This document shows positions 47,220 through 56,706 of a DNA stretch of 64,000 nucleotides, in pieces. How positions within the stretch are numbered: position 1 is the stretch's first letter; each line of letters begins with the position of its first letter. The notes under the pieces are model-generated. The model did not search any database, was not told the origin of the DNA, and was given only the letters and a program-made list of their open reading frames with translations. The stretch is from Arthrobacter pigmenti. Lineage in GTDB: Bacteria; Actinomycetota; Actinomycetes; Actinomycetales; Micrococcaceae. Both the position numbers and the translations under genes were made by a program. The DNA lies in contig NZ_JAATJL010000001.1 of the NCBI RefSeq assembly GCF_011927905.1, positions 3,410,001 through 3,474,000 on the forward strand, written 5' to 3'.

Positions 47220-47292
47220 GTCGAGGTCTTTCGGATGGATGGCGTAGGAACCTCCATCGTCGGGAGACCTCGACGTCTATCTGCGGACTGAC
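47164..47292. repeat. 129-bp direct repeat, copy 1 (transposase 5' end)
   Basis: This segment covers the first ~18 codons of the transposase and its upstream region. It matches 48916-49044 with three differences. Copy 1 diverges after 47292, where the element's own right end should follow, and passenger DNA begins. Confidence 0.9.
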
Positions 47293-47326
47293 TCGGCGGG
47301 GCGCGATCGTCTCGTGCGTTGGCGGA

Positions 47327-47638
47327 CTACGGGAGCTTGGACGCGAGGACGTCGGCCGCCAGGATCTCGGGTGCTGCGCCGAGGAGGTGCTGGTTGGCCA
47401 TCAGGGCTGCGACGATGGCGCCGTTGGCGTGGGCGTCGCGAGCGGCTTCGTCGGGGAATGCATCGAAGATCCAGAAGGTGTCGGCATGGGTCCTAGCCGC
47501 GAACCAGACAATCGTTCCTACTTCTTCGTTGGCGAGTGCGACAGCGCCGGCGAGCAGATCGGCGAGCGCGTCGTGCTGTCCATCGGCCGCGACGATCTTG
47601 GCGACGAAGGCATACGGAAGTGATGCGGGTGTGGACAT
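47327..47638 (-). CDS. Antibiotic biosynthesis monooxygenase (ABM) domain protein
   Basis: ATG 47638 behind AAGGAGAA gives 103 residues. The pattern FVAKIVAADGQHDALADLLAGAVALANEEVGTIVWFAARTHADTFWIFDAFPDEAARDAHANG is an ABM/YgiN-like ferredoxin-fold dimer. Members include quinone or polyketide monooxygenases and haem-degrading enzymes; the substrate is unknown. It is divergent from the adjacent regulator within the transposon, suggesting a regulator-target pair. Confidence 0.8.
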   Translation of the reverse strand: MSTPASLPYAFVAKIVAADGQHDALADLLAGAVALANEEVGTIVWFAARTHADTFWIFDAFPDEAARDAHANGAIVAALMANQHLLGAAPEILAADVLASKLP

Positions 47639-47745
47639 GAGGGGTTCTCCTTGAAGTCGGGGTTCTTCGTGGGGCGAGTTCAGCATATGACGAGCGAGGG
47701 CCGATGGGGAGTGGCGTATACGGCAGTATTGCTATTATACACGCC

Positions 47746-48687
47746 ATGCGTATCGGACTGATCGCGATCGACGGCTGCTTCGGTTCGGCGGTCGCGTCGG
47801 TCATCGACATCGTGCGGGTGGCCGACGGAGCCCGCGGCGATGTCGACCCGCGGATCGACCCGATCGAACTCGCCATCCTCGGACCGAAACGGCGAGTGAC
47901 CACGACGGCATCGATGACCCTGTCGGTGGACCACCCGCTGTCGGAGTCCGGAGAGTTCGACGTGGTCGTCGTCCCTGCGCTTGGAACCCTTACGGCCGCC
48001 GCTACCAACGACGTCCTCCAGAGCCGAGATGCTCGTTCGGTCATCGCCTCGCTCGGGCGCCTCGACGAGGCGACCACCCGGATCGCCGCGGCGTGCACCG
48101 GCGTGTTCGCTGTCGCCGAGACCGGACGGATGCATCATCGGAGGGCGACGACCAGCTGGTTCCTGGGGCCGGAGTTCCTGAAGCGCTATCCGACCGTCGC
48201 CCTCGATCTCGACACCATGGTCGTGGTCGACGGGAACCTCGTCACCGCCGGCGCCGCGTTCGCCCACATCGACCTCGCGCTCTCACTCGTGCGATCGATC
48301 AGCCCCGACCTGGCCCAACATGTCGCCAAGCTCCTCATCATCGACGAGCGTCCGTCGCAGGCGGCCTTCGTCGCCTACGAACATCTCCGGCACGAGGACC
48401 CGATCGTCGTCGAGTTCGAACGCTTCGTGCGCGCCCGCCTGGACGAACCGTTCAACGTCGCCTTCGTCGCGCAGTCGCTCGGCACCAGCCGGCGCACCCT
48501 CGAACGACGAGTCCGTGCGGCGCTCAACCTCACTCCGCTCGGCTTCGTCCAACGGCTTCGCATCGAACGAGCTCGGCACCTCTCAGCAACCACGGACTTC
48601 ACCTCCGCCGAGATCGCGCTACGGGTCGGCTACGCGAACGCCGAGACTCTGCGCTCCCTCCTGCGCAGGGAGCGACGCCGTTCCTGA
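47746..48687 (+). CDS. GlxA-like transcriptional regulator (DJ-1/PfpI + AraC)
   Basis: ATG 47746 lies seven bases after TATTAT (47733-47738), so the mRNA is probably leaderless; an in-frame start at 47704 is less likely. The 313-residue product has an N-terminal DJ-1/PfpI domain (RIGLIAIDGCFGSAVASVIDIVRVAD; AACTGVFAVAETG with the nucleophile-elbow Cys) and a C-terminal AraC domain (FNVAFVAQSLGTSRRTLERRVRAALNLTPLGFVQRLRIERA). It probably controls the divergent ABM gene. Confidence 0.85.
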   Translation: MRIGLIAIDGCFGSAVASVIDIVRVADGARGDVDPRIDPIELAILGPKRRVTTTASMTLSVDHPLSESGEFDVVVVPALGTLTAAATNDVLQSRDARSVIASLGRLDEATTRIAAACTGVFAVAETGRMHHRRATTSWFLGPEFLKRYPTVALDLDTMVVVDGNLVTAGAAFAHIDLALSLVRSISPDLAQHVAKLLIIDERPSQAAFVAYEHLRHEDPIVVEFERFVRARLDEPFNVAFVAQSLGTSRRTLERRVRAALNLTPLGFVQRLRIERARHLSATTDFTSAEIALRVGYANAETLRSLLRRERRRS

Positions 48688-48915
48688 CCTATCGCCATGC
48701 CTGTAGCTTGTGTCCTAGCGCTCGGTTGGAGCCACCTCTCAGCACGTCGCATCGACGCTCCTGCGTCGCCCCTGGACGACCCACTCGACACGCCCGAAGC
48801 ACAGGCCATGTGACGTGCCCCGGCTTCCCGGACGGTCGGGGTTGGGTGGCTGTGATGTCGCTGCGTTCTCGTCGAGAGGGTCAGCAGACCCGATCAGGGT
48901 CGATTGGGATGAGCC

Positions 48916-49044
48916 GCGAAGGCGGTTAGGTCAGGGCGGCCGAAGCCGGCCGGCGGGGTAGCGTCGGACACGTCGAGGTCTCTCGGATGGATGGCGTAGG
49001 AACCTCCATCGTCGGGAGACCTCGACGTCTATCTGCGGACCGAC
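48916..49044. repeat. 129-bp direct repeat, copy 2 (truncated transposase 5' end)
   Basis: This copy of 47164-47292 starts abruptly inside the transposase reading frame, directly after an inverted copy of the element's left tip (48901-48915), and continues into the true right end of the transposon. Confidence 0.9.
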
Positions 49045-49081
49045 GCGCCCGGCCGACCTACACCCTCATCTGGGAAGAGCC

Positions 49082-49240
49082 GTCATAGCATGCGGGTTCA
49101 ATGACCCGAACGACGACGGCGCCCGCAGCATCCTTGCCTCGGCTTACGCAGGCAGGGAGGTGGTTACCGTCGACGCCCGCGCCATCTTCGCCCGAGGCGG
49201 CGGAATCCACTGCATTACGCAACAACAACCTCTGTTCTGA
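49082..49240 (+). pseudogene. aguA: Agmatine deiminase, 3' part after transposon
   Basis: Beginning with the duplicated GTCATAGC, the frame reads VIACGFNDPNDDGARSIL... and then REVVTVDARAIFARGGGIHCITQQQPLF to a TGA at 49238. GGGIHC holds the catalytic Cys of agmatine deiminases. It lacks its own start and is separated from the 5' part by the 3.2-kb element. A copy of the 12-mer ACGACGACGGCG (49110) encodes NDDG here. Confidence 0.92.
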
Positions 49241-49246
49241 CGCGAA

Positions 49247-49304
49247 CTTTCGTGCGCTTCCGGTGACTTCAGGCGGGGAACGAGTCACCCGAAGTGCACG
49301 AAAG
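49247..49304 (+). terminator. 22-bp hairpin after the aguA remnant
   Basis: CTTTCGTGC-G-CTTC-C-GGTGACT (49247-49268) pairs with AGTCACC-C-GAAG-T-GCACGAAAG (49283-49304) with one mismatch and one G-T pair, around a 14-base loop. It starts six bases after the aguA stop and probably ends the agu transcript. Confidence 0.6.
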
Positions 49305-49439
49305 CGCCGCTCGAGGAATGCGGCGGCCTCCACACGCGTTCCCAATTACAAGTAGACTGTGTTAGCTGTGAATTCGCCGGGGGCAAGGCTAACAAAACGT
49401 CAGTCCGAGCGGTTATAAATGCGCGTAAAGAGGAGAACA

Positions 49440-50525
49440 GTGGGAACTAACCCCATACGGGTAGCGATTGTCGGTGTCGGGAACTGTGCAGCATCCCTGG
49501 TGCAGGGCGTCCAGTACTACAAGGATGCAGATCCGACGGCCACCATCCCCGGTCTGATGCACGTGGAATTCGGCAAGTACCACGTCAATGATGTGCAGTT
49601 TGTTGCCGCCTTCGATGTGGACGGCAAGAAGGTGGGGCTGGACCTCGCCGATGCCATCGGCGCAAGCGAGAACAACACCATCAAGATCGCCGATGTACCG
49701 CCCACCGGCATCAAGGTGCAGCGCGGCCACACCCTGGACGGCCTCGGTAAGTACTACCGCGAAACCATCGTCGAATCCGATGCTGAGCCCGTTGACATCG
49801 TCACCGAACTGAAGGCCGCGCAGGTCGACGTCATGGTCTGCTACCTCCCTGTAGGCTCCGACGACGCCGCGAAGTTCTACGCACAGTGCGCGATCGACGC
49901 CGGTGTCGCGTTTGTGAACGCGCTGCCCGTCTTCATTGCCGGCACCAAGGAATGGGCTGACAAGTTCACTGCAGCCGGCGTCCCGATTGTCGGCGATGAC
50001 ATCAAGAGCCAGATCGGCGCCACCATCACCCACCGCGTCATGGCGAAGCTTTTCGAAGACCGCGGCGTAACACTGGACCGCACCTACCAGCTCAACGTCG
50101 GCGGCAACATGGACTTCAAGAACATGCTCGAGCGTGAGCGCCTTGAATCCAAGAAGATCTCCAAGACTCAGGCGGTCACCTCCAACGTCGAGGCAGAGAT
50201 GCACGCCGATGACGTCCACATTGGCCCGTCGGACTACGTCGCCTGGCTTGATGACCGTAAATGGGCCTTCGTCCGTCTCGAGGGTCGCAACTTCGGCGAC
50301 GCCCCGGTCTCCCTGGAGTACAAACTGGAGGTCTGGGACTCACCGAACTCCGCCGGCGTGATCATCGACGCCATCCGGGCAGCCAAGATCGCTACGGACC
50401 GGGGAATCGGCGGACCGATCCTCTCGGCATCGAGCTACTTCATGAAGTCGCCGCCGGAACAGTACAACGACGACATCGCCAAGGAGAAGGTCGAAGCCTT
50501 CATCCGCGGCGACATCGACCGGTAA
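49440..50525 (+). CDS. ino1: myo-Inositol-3-phosphate synthase
   Basis: GTG 49440 has AGGAG six bases upstream and gives 361 residues, the length of actinobacterial enzymes; the upstream in-frame ATG lacks a site. Signatures are [19 protein letters not shown] (NAD fold), [51 protein letters not shown] and [22 protein letters not shown]. It cyclises glucose-6-phosphate to inositol-3-phosphate, needed for phosphatidylinositol and for mycothiol; mshA lies 6 kb away. A TATAAA element at about 49415 may be its -10. Confidence 0.95.
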   Translation: MGTNPIRVAIVGVGNCAASLVQGVQYYKDADPTATIPGLMHVEFGKYHVNDVQFVAAFDVDGKKVGLDLADAIGASENNTIKIADVPPTGIKVQRGHTLDGLGKYYRETIVESDAEPVDIVTELKAAQVDVMVCYLPVGSDDAAKFYAQCAIDAGVAFVNALPVFIAGTKEWADKFTAAGVPIVGDDIKSQIGATITHRVMAKLFEDRGVTLDRTYQLNVGGNMDFKNMLERERLESKKISKTQAVTSNVEAEMHADDVHIGPSDYVAWLDDRKWAFVRLEGRNFGDAPVSLEYKLEVWDSPNSAGVIIDAIRAAKIATDRGIGGPILSASSYFMKSPPEQYNDDIAKEKVEAFIRGDIDR

Positions 50526-50545
50526 AAATCGCTGAGCAGTTCGTA

Positions 50546-50580
50546 CGGCGCGGCCAGGGAATCATCCCCAGGCCGCGCCG
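50546..50580. terminator. Bidirectional hairpin between ino1 and the MerR gene
   Basis: CGGCGCGGCC (50546-50555) and GGCCGCGCCG (50571-50580) form a perfect 10-bp stem, extended by GGGA/TCCC inside. It lies 20 bases after the ino1 stop and overlaps the last codons of the convergent MerR gene. Confidence 0.7.
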
Positions 50581-51209
50581 TCGTCGTTAAGTACCTGTTC
50601 AGCCCCGCCTAACCGGCGGATGCTCTGCGACGCCTGCGCCAGCGCAACCAGGCTGGCCAGCAGCTTGCTGTACGCCCGCACCCCCACAGCTACCGCGAGT
50701 ACCGTCCTGTCCCTGCTTTCAGCACGGAAGACCGCCCCGAGGTCCTGACTCGCCACCCGGTCTGCGGCGTCCGCATAGGCCAGTACGACGTCGGCACTCA
50801 CCGAGAGTCCCATGGCCTCCATTTCGCGCAGTGTGCCGTTGAGCAGCATCCGCGCGTCCGATGGGTGATCGGGCCAGTCCCGGGCCGCCATCAGTTCACC
50901 GACGAGGGGGTGGTCCGGAACCGTTTCGGACGGTGCTCCCAGGACCATGGCGTGCGTGCGCCTGAGCAGTTCCAGCCTCGGCACATCTGGATCATCGATC
51001 AAGTCCACGAGCGCCCGGATCTGGTCGATCCGCAGTCCTGCAACCGTGCGCAGTCCGGTAACGAGCTCGAGACGCTCGACGTGCCGCGGACCATACTCCG
51101 CCCGAGTGGCGTGTACCTGGTCGCCACGCTGCACAAGGCCCTCACGCAAGTAGAACTTGATGCTGGGCGGGCTGACGCCGGTCGCGTCGCTGAGCTCCTT
51201 CAGCTGCAC
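50562..51209 (-). CDS. MerR family transcriptional regulator
   Basis: The 215-residue protein starts MQLKELSDATGVSPPSIKFYLREGLV, a MerR winged helix, then RLELVTGLRTVAGLRIDQIRALVDLID, the second motif. The C-terminal helical region is a ligand domain without obvious cysteine metal ligands. It is divergent from the DUF2306 gene, with three related half-sites between them, so it probably controls that gene and itself. Confidence 0.85.
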   Translation of the reverse strand: MQLKELSDATGVSPPSIKFYLREGLVQRGDQVHATRAEYGPRHVERLELVTGLRTVAGLRIDQIRALVDLIDDPDVPRLELLRRTHAMVLGAPSETVPDHPLVGELMAARDWPDHPSDARMLLNGTLREMEAMGLSVSADVVLAYADAADRVASQDLGAVFRAESRDRTVLAVAVGVRAYSKLLASLVALAQASQSIRRLGGAEQVLNDDGAAWG

Positions 51210-51243
51210 GGGCGGCCCTTCATCGGATAGCAGAACAGCAGGA

Positions 51244-51283
51244 ACTATCTTGATATACAGCTACAAGATAGTAGGACTATCTT
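51244..51283. promoter_or_regulatory. Three half-sites in the MerR / DUF2306 divergent region
   Basis: ACTATCTTG (51244-51252), its complement CAAGATAGT (51264-51272) and a third ACTATCTT (51276-51283) form overlapping inverted repeats with spacers of 11 and 3 bases. A -35-like TTGATA (51250-51255) overlaps the first. Confidence 0.6.
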
Positions 51284-51289
51284 ATAGGC

Positions 51290-51784
51290 ATGGACTGGAG
51301 CCCGCTGCTAGCCGCCCACGTGATCGCTGCGCTGTATGTGTTGGTGCTGGGACCACTGAACATCCTCCGACGACGCCGCGACCGCACCCACCGCATCATC
51401 GGCTACACCTGGGTTTCCGCGATGTACTTTGTCTGTATCAGCAGCTTCTGGATTGTCACCGACGGACACTTCAGCTGGCTCCACGGGCTTTCCGCGTTCA
51501 CCATTGTCACGGTAACGCTCGGGCTGGTCTCGGCGATCCGGCGCAACATCATCGCCCATCGCGCCAACATGATCGGCAGCTACATCGGTATCGCGATCGC
51601 GTTCGTCTTCGCAGCAACCGCGCCGGGACGCGCGATACCCAGGCTTCTGGCGAATGACCCGGGTACCGCCGTCGTCGTCAGTGTCCTTGTCCTGCTCACG
51701 GCAGGCGGGCTGTACCTCGCGGTGAGGCCCCAGCGGAAGAAGATAATCACCAGAAGCATCACCACGGGCAAGGCGCGGGTCTAG
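51290..51784 (+). CDS. DUF2306 family membrane protein
   Basis: The 164-residue protein has four or five membrane helices and the conserved DUF2306 features [24 protein letters not shown] and [17 protein letters not shown] (His/Arg-rich loops). The function is unknown; relatives resemble cytochrome-b561-like or redox membrane proteins. Divergence from a MerR gene suggests stress- or drug-responsive expression. It overlaps the convergent kbl gene by four bases. Confidence 0.7.
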   Translation: MDWSPLLAAHVIAALYVLVLGPLNILRRRRDRTHRIIGYTWVSAMYFVCISSFWIVTDGHFSWLHGLSAFTIVTVTLGLVSAIRRNIIAHRANMIGSYIGIAIAFVFAATAPGRAIPRLLANDPGTAVVVSVLVLLTAGGLYLAVRPQRKKIITRSITTGKARV

Positions 51785-52971
51785 GCAGACTCCCGCGCCG
51801 CGACAAACGCGGCAACACACGCTTCGATGTCCTCGGCGCTGTGGGCCGCGGACAACTGCACCCGGATACGCGCCGCTCCCTTGGGCACCACCGGGTAGCT
51901 GAACGCGATCACGTAGACGCCGTGTTCCAGCATGGAGTCGGCCACCCGTGCAGCAGTGACGGCGTCGCCGAACATCACCGGGATGATGGCGTGCTCACCT
52001 TCGAGGAGGTCGAACCCTTCCTCGGTCATCCGTCGGCGGAACAGGGCTGCGTTCTCGCCGAGCCGGGCACGGAGGTCGGCGCTGTTCTGCACAAGGTCAA
52101 GGGCGGTCAACGTCGCCGCAACAATGGAGGGTGCCAGCGAATTGGAGAACAGGTAGGGCCGCGCACGCTGCCTCAGCAGTTCGACGATCTCCCGGCGGCC
52201 CGCAACGTAGCCGCCCGAGGCTCCGCCGAGCGCCTTCCCGAAGGTTCCCGTGTAGATGTCGACGCGGGCGGAGACCCCGGCGTGCTCCGGTGTGCCGGCT
52301 CCGGTTGCCCCCATGAACCCGACAGCATGTGAATCGTCCACCATCACCATGGCGTCGTACTGCTCAGCGAGGTCGCAGATCTCCTTCAACGGAGCGAGAT
52401 ACCCATCCATCGAGAAGACGCCGTCCGTGACTACCAGCCGCCGGCGCGCGCCCGATGCCTCTTTCAGCTTCGCCTCAAGGTCCGCCATGTCCCGGTTCGC
52501 GTAGCGGAACCGCTGCGCCTTGCTCAACCGGATGCCGTCGATGATCGAGGCGTGGTTCAGGGCGTCAGAGATGACGGCGTCCTCCGCCGTGAGCAGGGAT
52601 TCGAACACCCCGCCGTTGGCGTCGAAGCACGAGGAAAAGAGGATGGTGTCCTCGGTCCCGAGGAACTCCGACACCCGCCGCTCCAGCTGAAGGTGCAGGT
52701 CCTGGGTCCCGCAGATGAAGCGCACGGATGCCATCCCGAACCCACGCTCATCCAGCGCACCCTTGGCCGCGTCGATGATCGACGGGTGGTCAGCCAGCCC
52801 CAGGTAGTTGTTGGCGCAGAAGTTGAGCACCTTGGCGCCCTCGGCATCGCCAACCGCAGCCTGGATGGAGTTGGACTGCGGGGACGAGATGGTCCGCTCG
52901 TGCTTGTAAAGCCCGGCATCGCGAATTTCCTGCAACTCGGACTGAAGCTGGTCCCGTACTGAAACAAACAT
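51781..52971 (-). CDS. kbl: Glycine C-acetyltransferase (2-amino-3-ketobutyrate CoA ligase)
   Basis: The 396-residue alpha-oxoamine synthase has [39 protein letters not shown] and the PLP-binding Lys in [14 protein letters not shown]. It splits 2-amino-3-oxobutyrate with CoA to glycine and acetyl-CoA. It is preceded by tdh (gap 11 bases), giving the complete threonine-to-glycine route. Confidence 0.95.
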   Translation of the reverse strand: MFVSVRDQLQSELQEIRDAGLYKHERTISSPQSNSIQAAVGDAEGAKVLNFCANNYLGLADHPSIIDAAKGALDERGFGMASVRFICGTQDLHLQLERRVSEFLGTEDTILFSSCFDANGGVFESLLTAEDAVISDALNHASIIDGIRLSKAQRFRYANRDMADLEAKLKEASGARRRLVVTDGVFSMDGYLAPLKEICDLAEQYDAMVMVDDSHAVGFMGATGAGTPEHAGVSARVDIYTGTFGKALGGASGGYVAGRREIVELLRQRARPYLFSNSLAPSIVAATLTALDLVQNSADLRARLGENAALFRRRMTEEGFDLLEGEHAIIPVMFGDAVTAARVADSMLEHGVYVIAFSYPVVPKGAARIRVQLSAAHSAEDIEACVAAFVAARESA

Positions 52972-52982
52972 CGGCTACTCCT

Positions 52983-54026
52983 CTAGATCGCAGTCCAGTC
53001 AAGGACAACTTTTCCGCTGCGCCCATTGCGCGCAATGTCGAAACCCTGCTGCCAGTCCGACGCCGGCAGGACGTCCGTGACCACGCTTGCCACGGCGTCG
53101 CGCAGGGCACGGTTGGACTGCAGCATCGCGCTCATGGCGTACCAGGTCTCAAACATCTCGCGTCCGTACACACCCTTCAGGGTAAGCATGTGGGTGACAA
53201 CCTTGCCCCAGTCAATGGTGATGTCCTGCGATGGCAACCCCAGCATCGCAATCCGGCCGCCGTGGTTCATGTTGTCGATCATCTCCGGCAGCGCGGTGGG
53301 ATGGCCGGACATTTCCAGGCCAATGTCGAAACCCTCACGCATCTCAAGCTCGCGCTGGGCTTCGTTGATCCGCATTTTGCTGACATCCACAGCGAGATCG
53401 ACGCCGATAGCCCGTGCCAGCTCAAGCCGCGGCTGGGAGACGTCCGTGATGGCAATGTTCCGTGCACCGGCATGGCGTGCGACGGCGATGGCGATCAGCC
53501 CGATCGGCCCGGCACCGGTGATCAATACATCCTCACCGACGAGCGGGAAGCTCAGCGCCGTGTGGACCGCGTTACCGAACGGGTCGAAAATGGCGCCGAG
53601 CTCCGGAGTAACCCCGTTATGGTGCACCCAGACGTTCGTCTCCGGAATCACCACGATCTCGGCAAACGCGCCGTCCCGCTGCACGCCGACGCTGACGGTG
53701 CGGATGCACATCTGCCGGCGCCCGGCCCGGCAGTTTCGGCAGATTCCGCACACGATGTGGCCCTCGCCCGACACCCTGTCACCCACCCGGACATCATGGA
53801 CGCCGTCACCGAGCTCAACGACTTCGCCGTAGAACTCATGGCCGGGAATGAGGGGCGCCTCGATGATGCCGGCAGCCCAGGCGTCCCAGGACTCAATGTG
53901 CAGGTCAGTCCCACAGATGCCGGTGGTCATAACCCTGATCTTCACTTCGCCCAGTCCCGGGCTCGGCTCCGGCCGATCGACCAGTTCGAAGCCGGGTTGT
54001 GGCCCGGGTTTGTAGAGCGCCTTCAC
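52983..54026 (-). CDS. tdh: L-threonine 3-dehydrogenase
   Basis: The 347-residue zinc alcohol dehydrogenase has the catalytic zinc motifs [13 protein letters not shown] and [10 protein letters not shown]. The four-cysteine structural zinc site lies in [15 protein letters not shown], and the NAD fold in [27 protein letters not shown]. It oxidises threonine to 2-amino-3-oxobutyrate, used by the adjacent Kbl. The glycine made can enter the gcv system encoded 18 kb away. Confidence 0.95.
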   Translation of the reverse strand: MKALYKPGPQPGFELVDRPEPSPGLGEVKIRVMTTGICGTDLHIESWDAWAAGIIEAPLIPGHEFYGEVVELGDGVHDVRVGDRVSGEGHIVCGICRNCRAGRRQMCIRTVSVGVQRDGAFAEIVVIPETNVWVHHNGVTPELGAIFDPFGNAVHTALSFPLVGEDVLITGAGPIGLIAIAVARHAGARNIAITDVSQPRLELARAIGVDLAVDVSKMRINEAQRELEMREGFDIGLEMSGHPTALPEMIDNMNHGGRIAMLGLPSQDITIDWGKVVTHMLTLKGVYGREMFETWYAMSAMLQSNRALRDAVASVVTDVLPASDWQQGFDIARNGRSGKVVLDWTAI

Positions 54027-54100
54027 TCAGAGTCCTTTCATAGGTGCAATGTCACACGACAATATATCGAAGAGTAGGTTTGGAGTCTTTCTGGAGCGAC

Positions 54101-55792
54101 TCAGAACAGGCCGACCGCCCCGCCGTCGTCGTCGACGTCCATCCGCAGCGCGGCAGGTTCCTTCGGCAGACCCGGCATGGTCATCACCGCGCCGGTCAGG
54201 GCCACGATAAACCCGGCCCCGGTCTTGGGGATGAGGTCGCGAACGTGAATGGTGAAGCCTTTCGGTGCACCGAGCTTCGTCGCGTCATCCGAGAACGAGT
54301 ACTGCGTCTTCGCCATGCACACGGGCAGTCCGCCCCAGCCGTTGGCCTCAATCTCGGCCAGCCGGCGCAGGGCAGGAACCGAGAAATCGACGCCGTCCGC
54401 CCCGTAGATCTCCTGGACTATCGTGCGGATCTTCTCCTCCACAGAAAGTTCAAGGGAGTACAGGTGCCGGAAGGAGCCCGGCGCGTCGAGGGCTGCAAGG
54501 ACCGCGGCAGCGAGGTCATCCCCGCCCGCACCGCCGCCGCCTTCGCCCCAGACGTCGGCCACGGCCGCACTGATTCCCTCGGCGGCACACCATTTCAACA
54601 CCCACGCGAGTTCCTCATCGGTGTCCGTGGTGAACTTATTGATGGCGACCACCGGGGTAATGCCGAACTTCTCGACGTTGTGTACGTGGCGCCGAAGGTT
54701 TGCCACACCGGCCTCGACTGCTGCCACATCTGGCTTGCCGAGATCTTCCTTCGCAACACCGCCGTGCATCTTCAGCGCGCGGATGGTCGCGACAACGACG
54801 ACGGCGTCAGGCGCCACATCCGCGTACCTCGCCTTGATATCCATGAACTTCTCGGCACCCAGATCCGCTCCGAAGCCAGCTTCGGTCACGACGACGTCGG
54901 CCAGCCTGCGCGCCGTCTGGGTAGCGATGACGGAGTTGCAGCCGTGCGCAATGTTCGCGAACGGCCCGCCGTGGACCAGCGCGGGAGTGCCGGCGATGCT
55001 CTGCACAAGGTTCGGCTTGATGGCGTCCTTGAGGAGCATGGTCAGGGCGCCTTCCACCCGCAGGTCGGCGACAGTCACCGGCTTCCGGTCGTAGGTGTAG
55101 CCGATGGTGATGGCAGCGAGGCGCTTCTTCAGGTCCTGAAGGCCGGTCGCGAGGCAGAAGACCGCCATGACCTCGGAGGCTACGGTGATGTCGAACCCAT
55201 CCTGGCGTGGGGTGCCCTGGGTGGGACCGCCAAGGCCAATGACCACTTCGCGCAGCGCCCGGTCGTTGACGTCAAGGACCCGTTTGACGGTGATCCGGCG
55301 CGGGTCGATGCCCAGCGCGTTGCCCTGATAAATGTGGTTGTCCACAAGGGCCATGAGGGTGTTATTCGCGCTCGTGATGGCATGGAAGTCGCCCGTGAAG
55401 TGGAGGTTGATGTCCTCCATCGGCAGCACCTGCGAATATCCACCGCCGGTGGCGCCGCCCTTCATTCCCAGGATCGGGCCGAGCGAGGGCTCGCGCAGCG
55501 CGATCATCACCCGCTGCCCTGCCCGTGCCAGCGAATCAGCAAGGCCCACTGTGCAGGTGGACTTCCCTTCGCCCGCCGGGGTGGGGCTCATGGCGCTGAC
55601 CAGCACAACCTTGCCGAGGCGCGTACCGGCAGCAGAATCCAGCGCGGCAATGTCGATCTTCGCCTTGTAACGCCCGTACAGTTCCAGAGCCTCCGCCGGG
55701 ATGCCGGCCGCGGCCGCAATGTCCTCTATAGGGCGGATAGGTGCGGCGCGCGCAATATCGAGATCGCTTGCTGGGGCATGGGTAGACGTCAT
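54101..55792 (-). CDS. fhs: Formate-tetrahydrofolate ligase
   Basis: The 563-residue protein has the P-loop [59 protein letters not shown] and [14 protein letters not shown], typical of the family. It makes 10-formyl-THF from formate, THF and ATP. A GGAGGG ribosome site precedes the ATG. Together with gcv, sdaA and the MTHFR-like gene it completes a one-carbon set. Confidence 0.96.
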   Translation of the reverse strand: MTSTHAPASDLDIARAAPIRPIEDIAAAAGIPAEALELYGRYKAKIDIAALDSAAGTRLGKVVLVSAMSPTPAGEGKSTCTVGLADSLARAGQRVMIALREPSLGPILGMKGGATGGGYSQVLPMEDINLHFTGDFHAITSANNTLMALVDNHIYQGNALGIDPRRITVKRVLDVNDRALREVVIGLGGPTQGTPRQDGFDITVASEVMAVFCLATGLQDLKKRLAAITIGYTYDRKPVTVADLRVEGALTMLLKDAIKPNLVQSIAGTPALVHGGPFANIAHGCNSVIATQTARRLADVVVTEAGFGADLGAEKFMDIKARYADVAPDAVVVVATIRALKMHGGVAKEDLGKPDVAAVEAGVANLRRHVHNVEKFGITPVVAINKFTTDTDEELAWVLKWCAAEGISAAVADVWGEGGGGAGGDDLAAAVLAALDAPGSFRHLYSLELSVEEKIRTIVQEIYGADGVDFSVPALRRLAEIEANGWGGLPVCMAKTQYSFSDDATKLGAPKGFTIHVRDLIPKTGAGFIVALTGAVMTMPGLPKEPAALRMDVDDDGGAVGLF

Positions 55793-55902
55793 CGTCTGAA
55801 TCCCTCCGAAGGTGGTGGCTGGACTACAGGCGGCCCTGATGTGGGCGCAGTCTCAATCTACCAGCGCTTCAGCCTGCCCAGCGGGCTTCCGCGGGCCGGC
55901 CG

Positions 55903-56685
55903 TCAGCCGAGCCCTGCGCGTTCCAGGACGTACCGGGTCATCGGTTCGTACAGGCCGGGGCACAGGTTGTCATCGAGGGGCACGGCTACCTCAAGTTGCC
56001 CCTGCGCTTCGGACACAAACAGACCCGGGTCGTTGCAGTCAGCGAATCCCATAGTGGGAATCCCGGCCGATGCGGCATGCCCTGCCCAGCCGTGATCGGC
56101 CACCACCAGTTCTGGCAGCGGAGCCCCCTGCGAAGCCAGCAGCTTGAGGCTGAGCCGCATGGGTTCGGGATAGTGCGTGTGGACAAGCCCGCCGTACTGA
56201 TGCCAGACGAGAACGCCGAAGAGCTGGCGGATGTCGCCGTCACCAAATGGCTGGCCCTCGGGGACGCGGACCACAGTCGCACCGCCTCGCTCAGCCGCGG
56301 CAGCCAGCGCCGCATGGACGGGAAGAAGTCCGGCGGGGTGGCCGGTCGCGAACAGGATCCGCTGTTTCTCCCGGACCGATGCTCCGAACCTTTCAGCAAA
56401 CCGGTCCAGCGACGCCACACACTTGCGCGAATCGATGGTGTCCTGGCCTTCGAGGTGTTCCAGGTCAGAACTCGTCCCGACACGCTCATGCATCAACTCG
56501 AACACGTCATCAAGCGTCCACTCGCGGGTGAGGCGGACACCGAACTCCAGATGCTCATTGCCCTCAAGGAAGAGGCGCATGTGGCGCAGGTTGTCCTGGC
56601 GCGGCGTCGCGACCTTCCCGGTGATGCCTACTGAATCCAGGTAGTCGGCCAGCTCTGCGGCGGTCAGCGTTGAGGAGGAAGTCAC
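55903..56685 (-). CDS. Predicted phosphatase adjacent to mshA
   Basis: The 260-residue protein resembles the actinobacterial family annotated simply as phosphatase. Conserved-looking blocks are DNLRHMRLFLEGNEHLEFGV, KQRILFATGHPAGLLPVHAALAAAAERGGATVVR, VHTHYPEPMRLSL and VVADHGWAGHAASAGIPTMGFADCNDP, rich in His and Asp. It lies 21 bases downstream of mshA on the same strand. MshA makes a phosphorylated product whose phosphatase is not assigned to a gene in most actinobacteria, so this is a good candidate; the activity is inferred. Confidence 0.6.
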   Translation of the reverse strand: MTSSSTLTAAELADYLDSVGITGKVATPRQDNLRHMRLFLEGNEHLEFGVRLTREWTLDDVFELMHERVGTSSDLEHLEGQDTIDSRKCVASLDRFAERFGASVREKQRILFATGHPAGLLPVHAALAAAAERGGATVVRVPEGQPFGDGDIRQLFGVLVWHQYGGLVHTHYPEPMRLSLKLLASQGAPLPELVVADHGWAGHAASAGIPTMGFADCNDPGLFVSEAQGQLEVAVPLDDNLCPGLYEPMTRYVLERAGLG

Positions 56686-56706
56686 CCGTTCATCCTATGC
56701 AAGTGG

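Larger units (their letters stand above)
45891..49081 (-). mobile_element. ISL3-family transposon with passenger genes
   Basis: The element is bounded by imperfect terminal inverted repeats: GGCTCATCCCA and GGGTGTAGG on the left match GGCTCTTCCCA and GGGTGTAGG read inward from the right, about 20 of 25 positions. A perfect 8-base target duplication GTCATAGC lies at 45883-45890 and 49082-49089; 8 bases is normal for ISL3. It carries a full transposase, an ABM monooxygenase and a GlxA-like regulator. The stretch 48688-48900 has no gene. A second copy of the left terminal 15 bases, inverted, lies at 48901-48915. It inserted into aguA. Confidence 0.9.

Noticed and set aside
46323..47291. 322-codon open frame opposite the transposase
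   Set aside because: Shadow of the ISL3 transposase, which has full zinc-finger and DDE features on the other strand.
50546..50587. The 12-mer at 50576 as part of a terminator pair
   Set aside because: Only one copy is present; the hairpin arms come from flanking GGCCGCGCCG bases, and the 12-mer itself encodes NDDG in the MerR protein.
54044..56095. 683-codon open frame on the plus strand opposite fhs and the phosphatase gene
   Set aside because: Antisense shadow spanning two real genes; no ribosome site and no recognisable domain.
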